DNA of 64,000 bases from Paenibacillus methanolicus (GTDB lineage Bacteria > Bacillota > Bacilli > Paenibacillales > Paenibacillaceae), in contig NZ_VNHS01000003.1 in assembly GCF_008124765.1 (NCBI RefSeq), positions 248,001 to 312,000 on the forward strand, given 5' to 3'. A model generated the notes under the pieces. That model was not told where the DNA came from, did no database searches, and saw only the letters and a list, made by a program, of their open reading frames with translations. The translations under genes were made by a program, and so were the position numbers. Shown in pieces: positions 34,928-43,609 of the stretch. Within the stretch, counting starts at the first letter, position 1. Every line of letters begins with the position of its first letter.

Positions 34928-36562
34928 CTAACTCCGCAGGGACGCCGCCTGCTTCAGCACCGCCAGCCCTTTCTTCTCGCTGCCGAACAACCGGTAGAGG
35001 ACCGCTTCACGCAGATGATCCGGCTTATCCGCGAGCGCCCGGTTCAGCGCCTCCGCCAGCTCCGGCGTATCGATCGCGATCCCTTTGACCGGTTTGGCCG
35101 TGTCGCTTGCGCCAAGCACGATGGCAACTAGGGTCGGCATGCCCGCGACGGTCTCGCCATGCCGAGCGACGAAAGCTTCCGCATATTTATCCTGCGCCGA
35201 CTGGTGCTCGCTGTCGACGATCTCCATATAGCGGCGAACGAGCGGGAAGTACGCCTCGCTAACCAAGCCCAGCCCGAAGACCGCGTACGTTCCGGGCATG
35301 ACCGACTTCACGCTGCTCTCCACATCGCCGTACCATTCGAATTCTTTCATGGCCAGCTCCGCATAGTCCGCGATCAGCGGGTGCAGCGCTTCATATTGCA
35401 GGGCATTGGCGAAGAACTGATGCAGCTTGGATTTGGCCAAGCTCGCGACCGGAAGCCAATGCTTCGCCGCGCTCTTCAGCTTCAGCTGGTATCCTCGCGG
35501 AAACCCTTCTCGCAGCAGACCGCACAAATAGTCGAGCGCTTCCCGGTAAGCCGCTTCTTCTTCCGCGCCGATTCGAATCTCAATCGTTTGCAGCACGTCG
35601 TTGCACGCGCCGGACATCCTGCTTCCGGTATGTCTGGCGGCGAACTGTCCGCTGCCTTCCGTCAGATAGGCCGCAGCTTGCTCGGAACCGAGTAGTACAG
35701 CGTAGTCGAGATACCGTTTGCGGGTGTCTGGCTCCTTTGGTCCGATTTGCAACGCGATATAGAGGAAGAATGCCATTTCGCTCGGCTGGATCGTCGGGCG
35801 TTCGTCGTCCGGGAACAGCTCGCTTTCCAACTCATACTGCCCGGTACGTTCAGAATACCGGTCCAGAAACCGCTCTTCGGCCCATTCCTTGCATGCCGAG
35901 ACGAACGCGTACCGCCACTTTTCCAGCCGCTTGGGGAACGGGAGCATCTTCTCGACCAGACGGCGATGAAGCGGTTCGACCACGTCGGGCTCTTGCGCCA
36001 TCAGGTCCGGATTCATCAGATGTCGGGCGAAGAAGAAATCATCGTTCTCCGACGGAAGCACCGGCGGGTCCTTCCACACCTTGGTTTCAATGAATCGGTT
36101 CAGCTGCTGCTTCAGCTTCTCCAGCTTCGCTTCATTGCGGAGATCCTCCCGATGAACCTTGGTCTCGGTCTCGGACTGAATCTCCATTACAAGTTGCATG
36201 CGATAGCCGAAGAAATGCGCGCCGTAGTCCTCCGATAGGAATAGCGCCTCCACCCGCGACCGCCATTCGGGAAAGAACGCATGGAGCAGCACGTCGTCGG
36301 ACATTTCATCCAGTTCGGGGCCGGCCTCCAACCTGTACGCGTCGTCGCTGAAGGAGAGCGGCTCGTATAGATGAAGGGCGATCTCGCTTGGCTCCCAGCT
36401 GGAATGGCTTCGCTTCAAGCTGATTTTCATATAATCCATGATGCCCGGGTGAAGCGGACCGAGCCCCTTCAAGCCGGCGATTCTCGCTTTTTCTTTCTCG
36501 TAAATCGACATCAATAAGGTCCAGATCTGATCCAATAGCTGTTCGGCCGCCTTGTCCATCAT
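34928..36562 (-). CDS. Uncharacterised cytoplasmic protein, possibly DUF6138 family
   Basis: I do not recognise a catalytic motif in this 544-residue protein. It is almost wholly helical and charged, with no signal peptide or membrane segment. Noticeable segments are SWEPSEIALHLYEPLSFSDD (about 55-74), NDDFFFARHLMNPDL (about 173), PSEMAFFLYIALQIGPKEPD (about 260) and a C-terminal MPTLVAIVLGASDTAKPV. The pattern recalls DUF6138, a family without known function, but I cannot confirm it. Helical repeats of about 35-40 residues suggest a scaffold or immunity-like fold. ATG 36562 follows GGAGGAGG. It stands alone between a terminator and the serine hydrolase gene 149 bases upstream, which may be co-transcribed. 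Confidence 0.75.
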   Translation of the reverse strand: MMDKAAEQLLDQIWTLLMSIYEKEKARIAGLKGLGPLHPGIMDYMKISLKRSHSSWEPSEIALHLYEPLSFSDDAYRLEAGPELDEMSDDVLLHAFFPEWRSRVEALFLSEDYGAHFFGYRMQLVMEIQSETETKVHREDLRNEAKLEKLKQQLNRFIETKVWKDPPVLPSENDDFFFARHLMNPDLMAQEPDVVEPLHRRLVEKMLPFPKRLEKWRYAFVSACKEWAEERFLDRYSERTGQYELESELFPDDERPTIQPSEMAFFLYIALQIGPKEPDTRKRYLDYAVLLGSEQAAAYLTEGSGQFAARHTGSRMSGACNDVLQTIEIRIGAEEEAAYREALDYLCGLLREGFPRGYQLKLKSAAKHWLPVASLAKSKLHQFFANALQYEALHPLIADYAELAMKEFEWYGDVESSVKSVMPGTYAVFGLGLVSEAYFPLVRRYMEIVDSEHQSAQDKYAEAFVARHGETVAGMPTLVAIVLGASDTAKPVKGIAIDTPELAEALNRALADKPDHLREAVLYRLFGSEKKGLAVLKQAASLRS

Positions 36563-36711
36563 TTCCTCCTCCGGTATATTTTCTCAGCATAACCTCGTTT
36601 CTAGTATAGTGGATGGTTCGCGCGAATTCCAATTCGCTAGATTCAATTAACAAGTACAAGGCGTACCAGCGCCGGGATAACCTTCGTCCATTATCGCGCC
36701 ATGTTCTGAAC

Positions 36712-38757
36712 CTACTTATTCTTCACCTTGATATTGAAAACATCGCCCTGCTTGCCGCCAAAGACGATAATTCCGCCTTCAGGCAGCACGATGGAATCCT
36801 TATGGTGCACCTTGGAATAGTGCACGGTCGTCCCCTTCGCATCATAGACGGCGAACCCTCCGCTGGCCGGAGTCTTGACGATCAGCTCGCGATTCGCGAA
36901 CTTCTTGTCGATCTTAAACCAGGCCGCCTGATCATTGTGGAGGCGGATCGAGCCGCTGCCAAGCGTGAAGGTCTGCATCGCGTCCTCTCGGATGTAAGCT
37001 TGCCCGCCGATCGTCAGATACTCTCTTTGGTGTTTGGTATAGAAGTTCAAATCGAACGAGTCTCTTCCGTGCATAATCGGAATTTGGGCGACGTTGACGG
37101 CTTTATTTCCGCTGATGATCTTCGTGCCGGATGCATAGCCGTAGTCGGTATTCACTTCGATTTGTTTAGTCATGAACGCCGGAACGAGATAGCCGATCGA
37201 CGTGATTTTTTCATCCAGCGGGTAGTAGGTCTTCCCGTTGCGCGCTTCCCATGCTCTTTTCGTTGCCTTGTCGAGCGGATTGCGATCCAGCTTCTGATGC
37301 GAATACGTCGCCATGGCCGATTGGCCGATTCCCGGAACGTTCGCATAGCCGATGAATTTTAAATACGTGTTGCCGTTGTCCGCCCGCTCGAAGCTCACGT
37401 TCGCGTTGCCGCTTTTGCTTGTGAATTGACCGTTACCCGTATAAATGAATGTTTGCGGCGGAGAGAAACCATCGCTCAGCTCGGGCACGATCTCCCCGTT
37501 CTTGAACTGCACGTCGACCAATTGCCCTCGGGTCACGTACATGCCGGCGAACGCCTGGAGGTCTGCCGGCATGGCGGCTTTGACGGCGGGTTCGAACGTT
37601 TTGTCGGGCAATATGTCGTCAATGATTCCTTTGGCCTTGGCATAAGCCAACAACGTCTTCGTTGCCAGAATGCTATTGTAGATCGAGGCCCCTCCCGACG
37701 AAAGGACCGCCATGGATAGATCATGCTCCGGCAGCGTAATGAGACTCGCGTGATACATCGTCGTATCCCCGCCTTTGGACAAAGCCGTGATCCCGTACTC
37801 CTCGAACGGCGCTAATTGGACGGCATCCCAACCGAGACCGTAATTGAAGGAATTGGTCTCTTCCGGCACCCAAATCCCCTTCCGATACTCGTGGCTTTGC
37901 ATCGCCTTAACCGACTTCTCGGATAAGAGATCCGTCCGATTGCCGATGAGCATATCCCCGAACCGGCTTACCTCTTCGGCCGTGGAATAAAGACCGCCGG
38001 TTCCGATGAGATTGACGTTCTCTACGGGCAGCGCCTGCTCCAACGGAGGCAGATACGTTCGGGCAAGCCGGTTGCGGTCAAAGGAATCCTGCGGCGTCAT
38101 CGTGGCGTCAAGACCGAGCGGCTCGCTAAAATGAGTGCGAAGAAATTCGCTGTAGCTCAGCCCGCTTACGCGTTCGATCATGATTTCCAGCAGCTGAAAC
38201 CCGTCGTTGCAGTAAACCGAGAATTCCCCGGGATCCGCCTTTAAGCGCCCGGTCCGCAAACGGTCCAGCAATTCGTCATGGGCTTCGGTATCCGGATCAT
38301 CGAACAGGAAGCCGTCTTCGAAGTGGCTGCCGTACAGACCCGAAGAATGATTCATCAGCATGCGCGGCGTAATTTGTTTGTACCGTTCATCCGCCATTCT
38401 GAAATCCTTCACATAGGCGGTCAGCGGCTGATCGATATCTATTCGCTTCATATCGGCCAACTTCATCGCCGCGGCCGTCACATACACTTTGCTCGTCGAG
38501 CCGATGCCGAACATCGTCTCCTTCGTTACCGGGGCTTTGGTCGCTTTATTATGGACCCCCGCGCCGTCCGACAAGACAACGGCCCCGTGATCGCGGAGCG
38601 CGTATTGGATGCCGCTTACGCCGTAGTCGGATACGATCTTCAATGCCAACTCCTTCGCCGTTTGCTTCACGGGCTCCTCCGTCGATTGCGAAGATGCCGA
38701 AGCGACGGGCGCGGCCGCAATCAGCGTACTCATGAATAACAACACTTTCTTTCTCAT
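36712..38757 (-). CDS. Secreted serine hydrolase of the beta-lactamase/PBP4* family
   Basis: This 681-residue exported protein has an N-terminal signal (MRKKVLLFMSTLIAAAPVAS). The penicillin-recognising serine-enzyme fold covers about 30-385: S87-T-S-K90 in FGIGSTSKVY as the SxxK motif, YCN in FSVYCNDGFQLLEI as YxN, and SKGGDTTMYH as the third motif. The remaining 290 residues form beta-rich C-terminal domains. Known: this family includes D-amino-acid peptidases, esterases and class C beta-lactamases; which one cannot be read here. ATG 38757 is used because GGAGGTAGGAG precedes it; the frame continues 34 codons upstream without a site. It is next to an AgrC/LytTR-type two-component system, which may regulate it. 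Confidence 0.93.
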   Translation of the reverse strand: MRKKVLLFMSTLIAAAPVASASSQSTEEPVKQTAKELALKIVSDYGVSGIQYALRDHGAVVLSDGAGVHNKATKAPVTKETMFGIGSTSKVYVTAAAMKLADMKRIDIDQPLTAYVKDFRMADERYKQITPRMLMNHSSGLYGSHFEDGFLFDDPDTEAHDELLDRLRTGRLKADPGEFSVYCNDGFQLLEIMIERVSGLSYSEFLRTHFSEPLGLDATMTPQDSFDRNRLARTYLPPLEQALPVENVNLIGTGGLYSTAEEVSRFGDMLIGNRTDLLSEKSVKAMQSHEYRKGIWVPEETNSFNYGLGWDAVQLAPFEEYGITALSKGGDTTMYHASLITLPEHDLSMAVLSSGGASIYNSILATKTLLAYAKAKGIIDDILPDKTFEPAVKAAMPADLQAFAGMYVTRGQLVDVQFKNGEIVPELSDGFSPPQTFIYTGNGQFTSKSGNANVSFERADNGNTYLKFIGYANVPGIGQSAMATYSHQKLDRNPLDKATKRAWEARNGKTYYPLDEKITSIGYLVPAFMTKQIEVNTDYGYASGTKIISGNKAVNVAQIPIMHGRDSFDLNFYTKHQREYLTIGGQAYIREDAMQTFTLGSGSIRLHNDQAAWFKIDKKFANRELIVKTPASGGFAVYDAKGTTVHYSKVHHKDSIVLPEGGIIVFGGKQGDVFNIKVKNK

Positions 38758-38856
38758 GTCTCCTACCTCCTGGATTTCTCTAGTGGATTGACTTGCTGAC
38801 ATCAGCATACAAGGTAAGAAGCGACCCGATGAGAAATCGCCCCGAAACGAAAAAAA

Positions 38857-38888
38857 CAATCCCTAAACGGCAGGCTGCTTAGGGATTG
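38857..38888 (-). terminator. Terminator overlapping the histidine kinase stop codon
   Basis: The stem CAATCCCTAA/TTAGGGATTG (38857-38866 with 38879-38888) is followed by GTTTTTTTCG on the reverse strand. The TAA stop of the kinase gene (38879-38881) is inside the stem. Confidence 0.88.
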
Positions 38889-40174
38889 CTCGTCATGAAC
38901 GGCAGGACGACCATATTATGAAATTGTTTATGCTTCGTCTCGATGGTCATATGACCGCCGTACTTGTCGCAGATTCGGGCGATATTGGTGAGTCCGAATC
39001 CATGATATTCCGGGTTTGGCTTTTGGCTGCGAAGACGCGCCTCCTCCCTCTCCATATGATTGAGGATGTGAATGAGAAGCGCGTCTTGCTGGACATGAAT
39101 GTAAATCCGCACGTACCGGTCTTCCGCGAGCTTGATTTGTTTGGACGCTTCGATGGCGTTATCCAGCATATTGCCGAGCACGACGCATAGGTCGTACCGG
39201 TCGAGACGGACTTCTTGCGAACCTAGGCTAAGCTTCGTATCGATGCGGATCCCGTTGGCTTGACCGATATCCAGCGTGTTGGTGACCAGGGCGTCGATGG
39301 CCAGATTGCCCGTATTCACCCGCCGATAAGCGCCTTCAATCTTGCTTAAGGTCGTCTTGATGTGTTCCCTTGCGGCCTCTAGTTCGTTGCGCTTCATGCA
39401 TTCGTCAATATACAGAAACTGTTGATTCGTATCGTGAATGATTCTTTTAATGGATTTGAAACTATGCACGACTTTTTCGTAATTCGCATCCTGGTAGTCC
39501 ATTTGCTGCTGCAGCTGAACGTTCTCGTGCATGAATTGCAGTTTATCCGTTATCGTCTCCAAGATATAGACGATCAGGACGTTCAGGAACACGAATCCGA
39601 TGGCGGAGAGGAAGGAATAGAAGCTGTTGAACGTTAAAATATTCAGATGATAAATGCTAAGAAACGGGATGACCAAAAAAATCGCATAATACCGGTAAGG
39701 CAAAGAGAAGCTTCTTCGTTTGGCCACGAGCCGTATGACCTGAATGACGGCAAACATGATCAAGCAGCAGAGGAACATCAGCTTCGTCAACGTGGCGGAA
39801 TCCAGCTGCGCGACAACGTCCAACCGCTTAAAGTCGACATCGTCCAGCGCGTATAAAACATAAAGCGAGATCGAGCTTGCCAGCGACACTAATACGGCAT
39901 AGACCAGCGTGAAAATGAGCTTGATGCGAAAGGCGACGCGATACGAGTGCGCGACGATAAAGACGAACAGCAGCGGCAGCGAAGCGTAGATCGCCGGATG
40001 AAGCGACAACGCGATATACGGGTAGCCGAGCAGCCCGTAGATCAGGAAGTAGAGGAACCGGTTTTGTTTTCTCGCGGCTTTGCCGAATACCGAATTAAAG
40101 AAAAAGTTCAGCTGAATACCGATGACAAGAACAAAGAGAACGATAACCGGCGCATTAATCAGACTCATCGCCAT
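38879..40174 (-). CDS. GHKL-domain sensor histidine kinase (AgrC/NatK-like)
   Basis: This 431-residue kinase has about six N-terminal membrane segments (residues 8-210), a coiled region with the phosphoacceptor in SIKRIIHDTNQQFLYIDE, and a GHKL ATPase domain (N box VVLGNMLDNAIEAS, G box YHGFGLTNIARICDKYGG). Known: this architecture pairs with LytTR regulators and often senses peptides or membrane stress. Its start overlaps the regulator gene's end by 20 bases, so the two are translationally coupled, regulator first. The closest likely target is the serine hydrolase gene just downstream beyond the terminator; that link is inference. Confidence 0.93.
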   Translation of the reverse strand: MAMSLINAPVIVLFVLVIGIQLNFFFNSVFGKAARKQNRFLYFLIYGLLGYPYIALSLHPAIYASLPLLFVFIVAHSYRVAFRIKLIFTLVYAVLVSLASSISLYVLYALDDVDFKRLDVVAQLDSATLTKLMFLCCLIMFAVIQVIRLVAKRRSFSLPYRYYAIFLVIPFLSIYHLNILTFNSFYSFLSAIGFVFLNVLIVYILETITDKLQFMHENVQLQQQMDYQDANYEKVVHSFKSIKRIIHDTNQQFLYIDECMKRNELEAAREHIKTTLSKIEGAYRRVNTGNLAIDALVTNTLDIGQANGIRIDTKLSLGSQEVRLDRYDLCVVLGNMLDNAIEASKQIKLAEDRYVRIYIHVQQDALLIHILNHMEREEARLRSQKPNPEYHGFGLTNIARICDKYGGHMTIETKHKQFHNMVVLPFMTSNP

Positions 40175-40910
40175 CGACCTTTTTGATCCTAAATTTGGTA
40201 TACCGATCTTTAACCTCTTTCACTTTGGACCGGCCGATCGGCAATTCCAGCCCATTGACCATTAACACGACGCCGCTCGCGAACTTCCGCACATGAATCA
40301 GATTAATAATGATGGACCGATGAATTTGCAAGAAGTGATGGTCCTGTAGAGCGGCTGCGAAATCCGCAATAATCCCTTTGCTGTCATACGTTTGATGAAC
40401 CGTCGTAAAACGCAGCTTGCTTTTGATGGTCAAACTTTTGGCCGCTTCGATGCTGATCAGGTCGTCGTATTTGAGGACAATGTCTTCATAGCCCGACTTG
40501 ATGATCAAGAACTTCTTGTCATGCGCTTGAACGTATTGGCAAAGTTTGAGGATTTTCTCCTCCAGGACGGCGGTGGGAACGGGTTTGATCAAATAATGAA
40601 AGGTCACGACGTCGAAGCTTTCCAGCATATAGTCCGGGTAGCTGGTCAGAAAGATGATTTGTTCATCCAGGTTGTTCAGCCCTCTTATTCTACGAGCCGC
40701 TTGAATCCCGTTCATGCCACCCATCTCGATGTCCAGGATCAACAGATGGAACGGCGTCTCGTGGCGCTCATAATGGGAGACCAGCTGCTCGCCCGAACCG
40801 AACATTTCGATTTCAAAATCAAGATCCGCCTTGACCGACAAGGCAATCATGACGCTTTTGATCCACTCTCTTTGGTTGACCTCGTCATCGCAAATCGCCA
40901 CTCTATACAC
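40155..40910 (-). CDS. LytTR-family response regulator
   Basis: This 251-residue regulator has a CheY-like receiver (about 1-125; acidic CDDE at 7-10, phosphoacceptor D60 in LLILDIEMGGMNG, lysine in IKPVPTAV). The LytTR DNA-binding domain follows (about 145-245; FLQIHRSIIINLIHVRKF, ELPIGRSKVKEVKDRY). GTG 40910 gives the usual YRVAICDDE beginning with AAGGAG ten bases upstream; ATG 40964 with GGAAGG is the alternative. The open frame upstream to 41135 runs through a repeat element and is not real. It is the first gene of an operon with the GHKL kinase. Confidence 0.93.
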   Translation of the reverse strand: MYRVAICDDEVNQREWIKSVMIALSVKADLDFEIEMFGSGEQLVSHYERHETPFHLLILDIEMGGMNGIQAARRIRGLNNLDEQIIFLTSYPDYMLESFDVVTFHYLIKPVPTAVLEEKILKLCQYVQAHDKKFLIIKSGYEDIVLKYDDLISIEAAKSLTIKSKLRFTTVHQTYDSKGIIADFAAALQDHHFLQIHRSIIINLIHVRKFASGVVLMVNGLELPIGRSKVKEVKDRYTKFRIKKVDGDESD

Positions 40911-41034
40911 GAATGGAACACTCCTTATTTCCGACAGCTTTTTTTGGACGCTATGTATCATCATACAACCTTCCGATCGCAAGGAAATCAGGTTCCGGAT
41001 GAAACGCGAATTTCGATCCCTGAGTTGCACCCTC

Positions 41035-41261
41035 CCCCTTCCCCCTCCGCTGAGGGGAACCATAGGGCTTCGCCCTCTGGATTCCCTTTTTCGTGCGGGC
41101 GCACTTGTTCGCGGTCGGCGGGTTGGCTTGAGCAAGGCACGCTTTTGTCCTGTCGGACAATGCTTCAGTGGGTTTTGAAGTCCGTCCTAAGACTTAAGCC
41201 TGTTAACTATAGGCCCTAGTTGGCTTCATCGGACGATTTTTCCTTAACCTGACAGCATTGC
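41035..41261 (+). repeat. Structured intergenic repeat, copy 2 (tandem with copy 3)
   Basis: About 227 bases share with copy 1 the blocks CCGCTGAGGGGAACCATAGG, TTCGCGGTCGGCGGG and CACGCTTTTGTCC. The stem AGGGC(TTC)GCCCT keeps its arms with a changed loop, and TTGTCC(TGTC)GGACAA likewise. From GGACAATGCTTCAGTGGG on it matches copy 3 to the shared end ACCTGACAGCATTGCC. It lies upstream of the LytTR regulator promoter. Open frames across it encode only low-complexity artefacts. Confidence 0.8.
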
Positions 41262-41507
41262 CCCCACCGCTGAGGGGAACCAAAGCCTATGCTCCCGAAG
41301 TGCGTTTTCCTTTGAAAACGCTCAGGACTCCCTTCTTCGTGAAGCCACCATTGCTCGCGGTCGGCGGGTTGGCTTGAGCGGGGCACGCTTTTGTCCTGTC
41401 GGACAATGCTTCAGTGGGTTTTGAAGGCAATCCTAAGACATAAGACTGTCAATTATGGGCCACGGCTGGTTTCACCAGCCGTTTTTCCTTGACCTGACAG
41501 CATTGCC
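41262..41507 (+). repeat. Structured intergenic repeat, copy 3, ending in a terminator-like hairpin
   Basis: About 246 bases follow copy 2 directly and end with the same ACCTGACAGCATTGCC. Where copy 2 has AGGGC(TTC)GCCCT, this copy carries a different segment with its own stem (GCGTTTTCC...GAAAACGC, about 41302-41322). Near the 3' end a perfect hairpin CGGCTGGT(TTC)ACCAGCCG (41463-41481) is followed by five T residues, a Rho-independent terminator on the forward strand. The bases 41523-41570 after it match part of copy 4 (ACGCGGCCGTCTTCGATG). Confidence 0.8.
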
Positions 41508-41579
41508 ATCTGCACACCCGGAAGTACCGTCGCTCGTTACGCGGCCGTCTTCGATGCGTCCTTCGAGGTGCACAAAAAA

Positions 41580-41611
41580 AATGCTTACCATTGAAGCCAA
41601 CGGTAAGCATT
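41580..41611 (-). terminator. Terminator of the ABC-F gene
   Basis: The stem AATGCTTACC/GGTAAGCATT (41580-41589 with 41602-41611) is followed on the reverse strand by seven T residues. It is 33 bases past the ABC-F stop. Confidence 0.9.
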
Positions 41612-41643
41612 CAGCCAATCCGGGCTACGAGGCGCCTGCGCTT

Positions 41644-43218
41644 CTACAAGCTCTGCTCGCTGACGCCCTGCCCGGGATCGAACTGCAGCATCTTCGTCCC
41701 GATCTTGTCGATGAAGAACCGGTCGTGGCTGACCGTGACCACCGCGCCGGGGAAATGAATGAGCGCCTGCTCCATGACCTGGATGCTCGCGAGGTCCAAA
41801 TGATTCGTCGGTTCATCCAAAATAATGACGGCCGCCCCCGAGAGCAAGCACTTGGCCAGCGCGACGCGCGCCTTCTGACCGCCGGAGAGATTGCCGATCG
41901 TCCTGCTCAAGTCCGCTTCCGAGAATTGCAGCATGGAGAGGAACTTATGCACCTTCTTGCGCGGCGCGTCCAGCCCCAAGCCATACGTGTTCACCGCATG
42001 GGTCACCGTATCCTTCGGATCGAGCTCCTCCCACATCCGGTTGAAATACGCATAGCCGACGCCCTTCTCCCACGTCACTTCGCCGGATTCCGGCTTCGCC
42101 TCTCCGGTCAGCACCTTGATCAGCGTCGACTTTCCGCTTCCGTTGGGCCCGACGATGACGAGGCGGTCTTCCTTCTGAATATCGAAGCTGACGTCGCGGA
42201 AAATCTCGCGCTCGCCGAAGGTTTGCCCGATCTTCTTCACCTCGCACAGCTTGTCCGGGAAGCGCAGCTTCTCGTAGATGTCGGTGATGAGCACGTTCAC
42301 CGGATGCGGCTCGATCCGCTTCTTGTTCTCCGCCAATCGCCGGGAGAGCCTGTCCTTGGCGGAGCCTTTGCGGCTCGCGCGGCTGTCGATCGCCTCCGCT
42401 TCCAACGCCAGCAGCTCTTCCTCCCACTCGAACTGGCGGTCCAGCTCCTTCTTGCGCAGCTTCTTCTTGCGGACGTAGTCGGTGTAGTTCCCTTCGTATT
42501 CCTGAAAATGATAATTCTCGATCTCGATCGTGCGCGTCACGACCTTGTCGATGAACTGGCGGTCATGCGACACCAGAATCATCGCGCCTTTGAACCGGTA
42601 CAGCCACTGCTCGAGCCAGGCGATGCCCTCGATGTCCAAGTAATTCGTTGGCTCGTCGAGCAGGACGACATCCGGCTGCTGGATGAGCATCTTGGCGAGC
42701 GCGGCGCGGTTGCGCCAGCCGCCGGACAGCTCGCCCACCGGCTGATGGCGCGAACGGTCGTCGAAGCCCAGCTTCGTCAACACCGTATCGATCTCGACTC
42801 CGACGTTCCACCCGTCCAGATGCTCCATGTGCTCGAACAGCTCCGCCTGCCTGCCGAGCAGACGATCCATCTCGCCGTCGCCTGCGACGACGCCGAGCTG
42901 CTCGGCGATCTGCTGCAGCTCCCGTTCGATCTGCGCCACCTGCTCGAAGCACAGCTCCAGCTCTTGCTGAACGGACAGACCGCTCTGCAGCTCCGAGAAC
43001 TGCGAGAAGTAGCCGATCTTGACTTGCGGATCGACCTCCACGTTGCCCTCCGTCGGCTCTTCTTGGCCCAGGATCAGCCGAAATACCGTCGACTTGCCCG
43101 CGCCGTTGCGCCCGATCAGGCCAACCCGCTCTCCTTGACTTAAGCGAAAATAAATATTGCGGAAAATGAGGGACTCTTCGTATTTCTTCGTGACGTTCTC
43201 TAATCGAATGACGCTCAT
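41644..43218 (-). CDS. ABC-F family ATPase (ribosome-associated)
   Basis: This 524-residue soluble protein has two ABC domains and no membrane segment. Walker A motifs are GRNGAGKST (36-44) and GPNGSGKST (about 355). The signatures are ELSGGWRNRAALA and NLSGGQKARVALA, and the Walker B motifs are LLDEPTNYLD and ILDEPTNHLD. A charged helical linker of about 90 residues lies between the halves (RKKKLRKKELDRQFEWEEEL). Known: ABC-F proteins bind the ribosomal E site and modulate translation or protect from antibiotics; I cannot place this one in a resistance subfamily. ATG 43218 follows AAAGGAGA; the 84-codon upstream extension runs through repeat copy 4 and is rejected. Repeats flank it on both sides. 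Confidence 0.93.
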   Translation of the reverse strand: MSVIRLENVTKKYEESLIFRNIYFRLSQGERVGLIGRNGAGKSTVFRLILGQEEPTEGNVEVDPQVKIGYFSQFSELQSGLSVQQELELCFEQVAQIERELQQIAEQLGVVAGDGEMDRLLGRQAELFEHMEHLDGWNVGVEIDTVLTKLGFDDRSRHQPVGELSGGWRNRAALAKMLIQQPDVVLLDEPTNYLDIEGIAWLEQWLYRFKGAMILVSHDRQFIDKVVTRTIEIENYHFQEYEGNYTDYVRKKKLRKKELDRQFEWEEELLALEAEAIDSRASRKGSAKDRLSRRLAENKKRIEPHPVNVLITDIYEKLRFPDKLCEVKKIGQTFGEREIFRDVSFDIQKEDRLVIVGPNGSGKSTLIKVLTGEAKPESGEVTWEKGVGYAYFNRMWEELDPKDTVTHAVNTYGLGLDAPRKKVHKFLSMLQFSEADLSRTIGNLSGGQKARVALAKCLLSGAAVIILDEPTNHLDLASIQVMEQALIHFPGAVVTVSHDRFFIDKIGTKMLQFDPGQGVSEQSL

Positions 43219-43289
43219 GCGATTCTCCTTTTGCTTGCATATGGATAAGGAGATTATAGCATATTCGCTCCCCCTTTCGGCCTCTCGCT

Positions 43290-43538
43290 CCCCTTCCCCC
43301 TCCGCCGAGGGGAACCAGAAGGTTAGCACCCTCTGGACTCTGCTAATCAGCGTGACTCGTAACGCGGCCGTCTTCGATGTGTCCTTTCGGGGGGAGCCCG
43401 CTTGTCCAACGGACAGGCTGTCGTTCGAGCTTCGTTCGTTACGGGTTGCCTTTGGGGTGGTATCCTGCAAGGTTACGCGCTTGATGCGGCTCCGAGCTGA
43501 CCTTCGCTTTCGTCCGCTTTACGGACACGCTTTACGTA
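43290..43538 (+). repeat. Structured intergenic repeat, copy 4
   Basis: About 249 bases begin like copy 1 (CCCCTTCCCCCTCCGCCGAG) and end like it (GCTGACCTTCGCTTTCGTCC, then GGACACGCTTTAC). The middle differs: GGTTAGCA...TGCTAATC, ACGCGGCCGTCTTCGATG and CTTGTCC(AAC)GGACAGG. The stem GTCCG(CTTTA)CGGAC corresponds to GTCCGC(TTGC)GCGGAC in copy 1, with a different stem length and loop. It lies between the ABC-F start and the terminator of the large lyase gene. Confidence 0.75.
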
Positions 43539-43554
43539 TCCTATCTATCAAAAA

Positions 43555-43589
43555 GCGACAGCCTGGGACGTTCCATCCCGGGCTGCCGC
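43555..43589 (-). terminator. Terminator of the 1473-residue lyase gene
   Basis: The long stem GCGACAGCCTGGGA with TCCCGGGCTGCCGC (43555-43568 with 43576-43589, two mismatches) is followed by CTTTTTG on the reverse strand. Confidence 0.85.
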
Positions 43590-43609
43590 TGACTCTTGCT
43601 CACCATTCT

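Noticed and set aside
40911-41135. 75-codon N-terminal extension of the LytTR regulator
   Set aside because: It runs through the structured repeat and lacks a receiver-domain pattern; homologous regulators begin at YRVAICDDE.
43219-43470. 84-codon N-terminal extension of the ABC-F protein
   Set aside because: It is encoded by repeat copy 4; the ATG at 43218 has a strong ribosome site and matches the family start.
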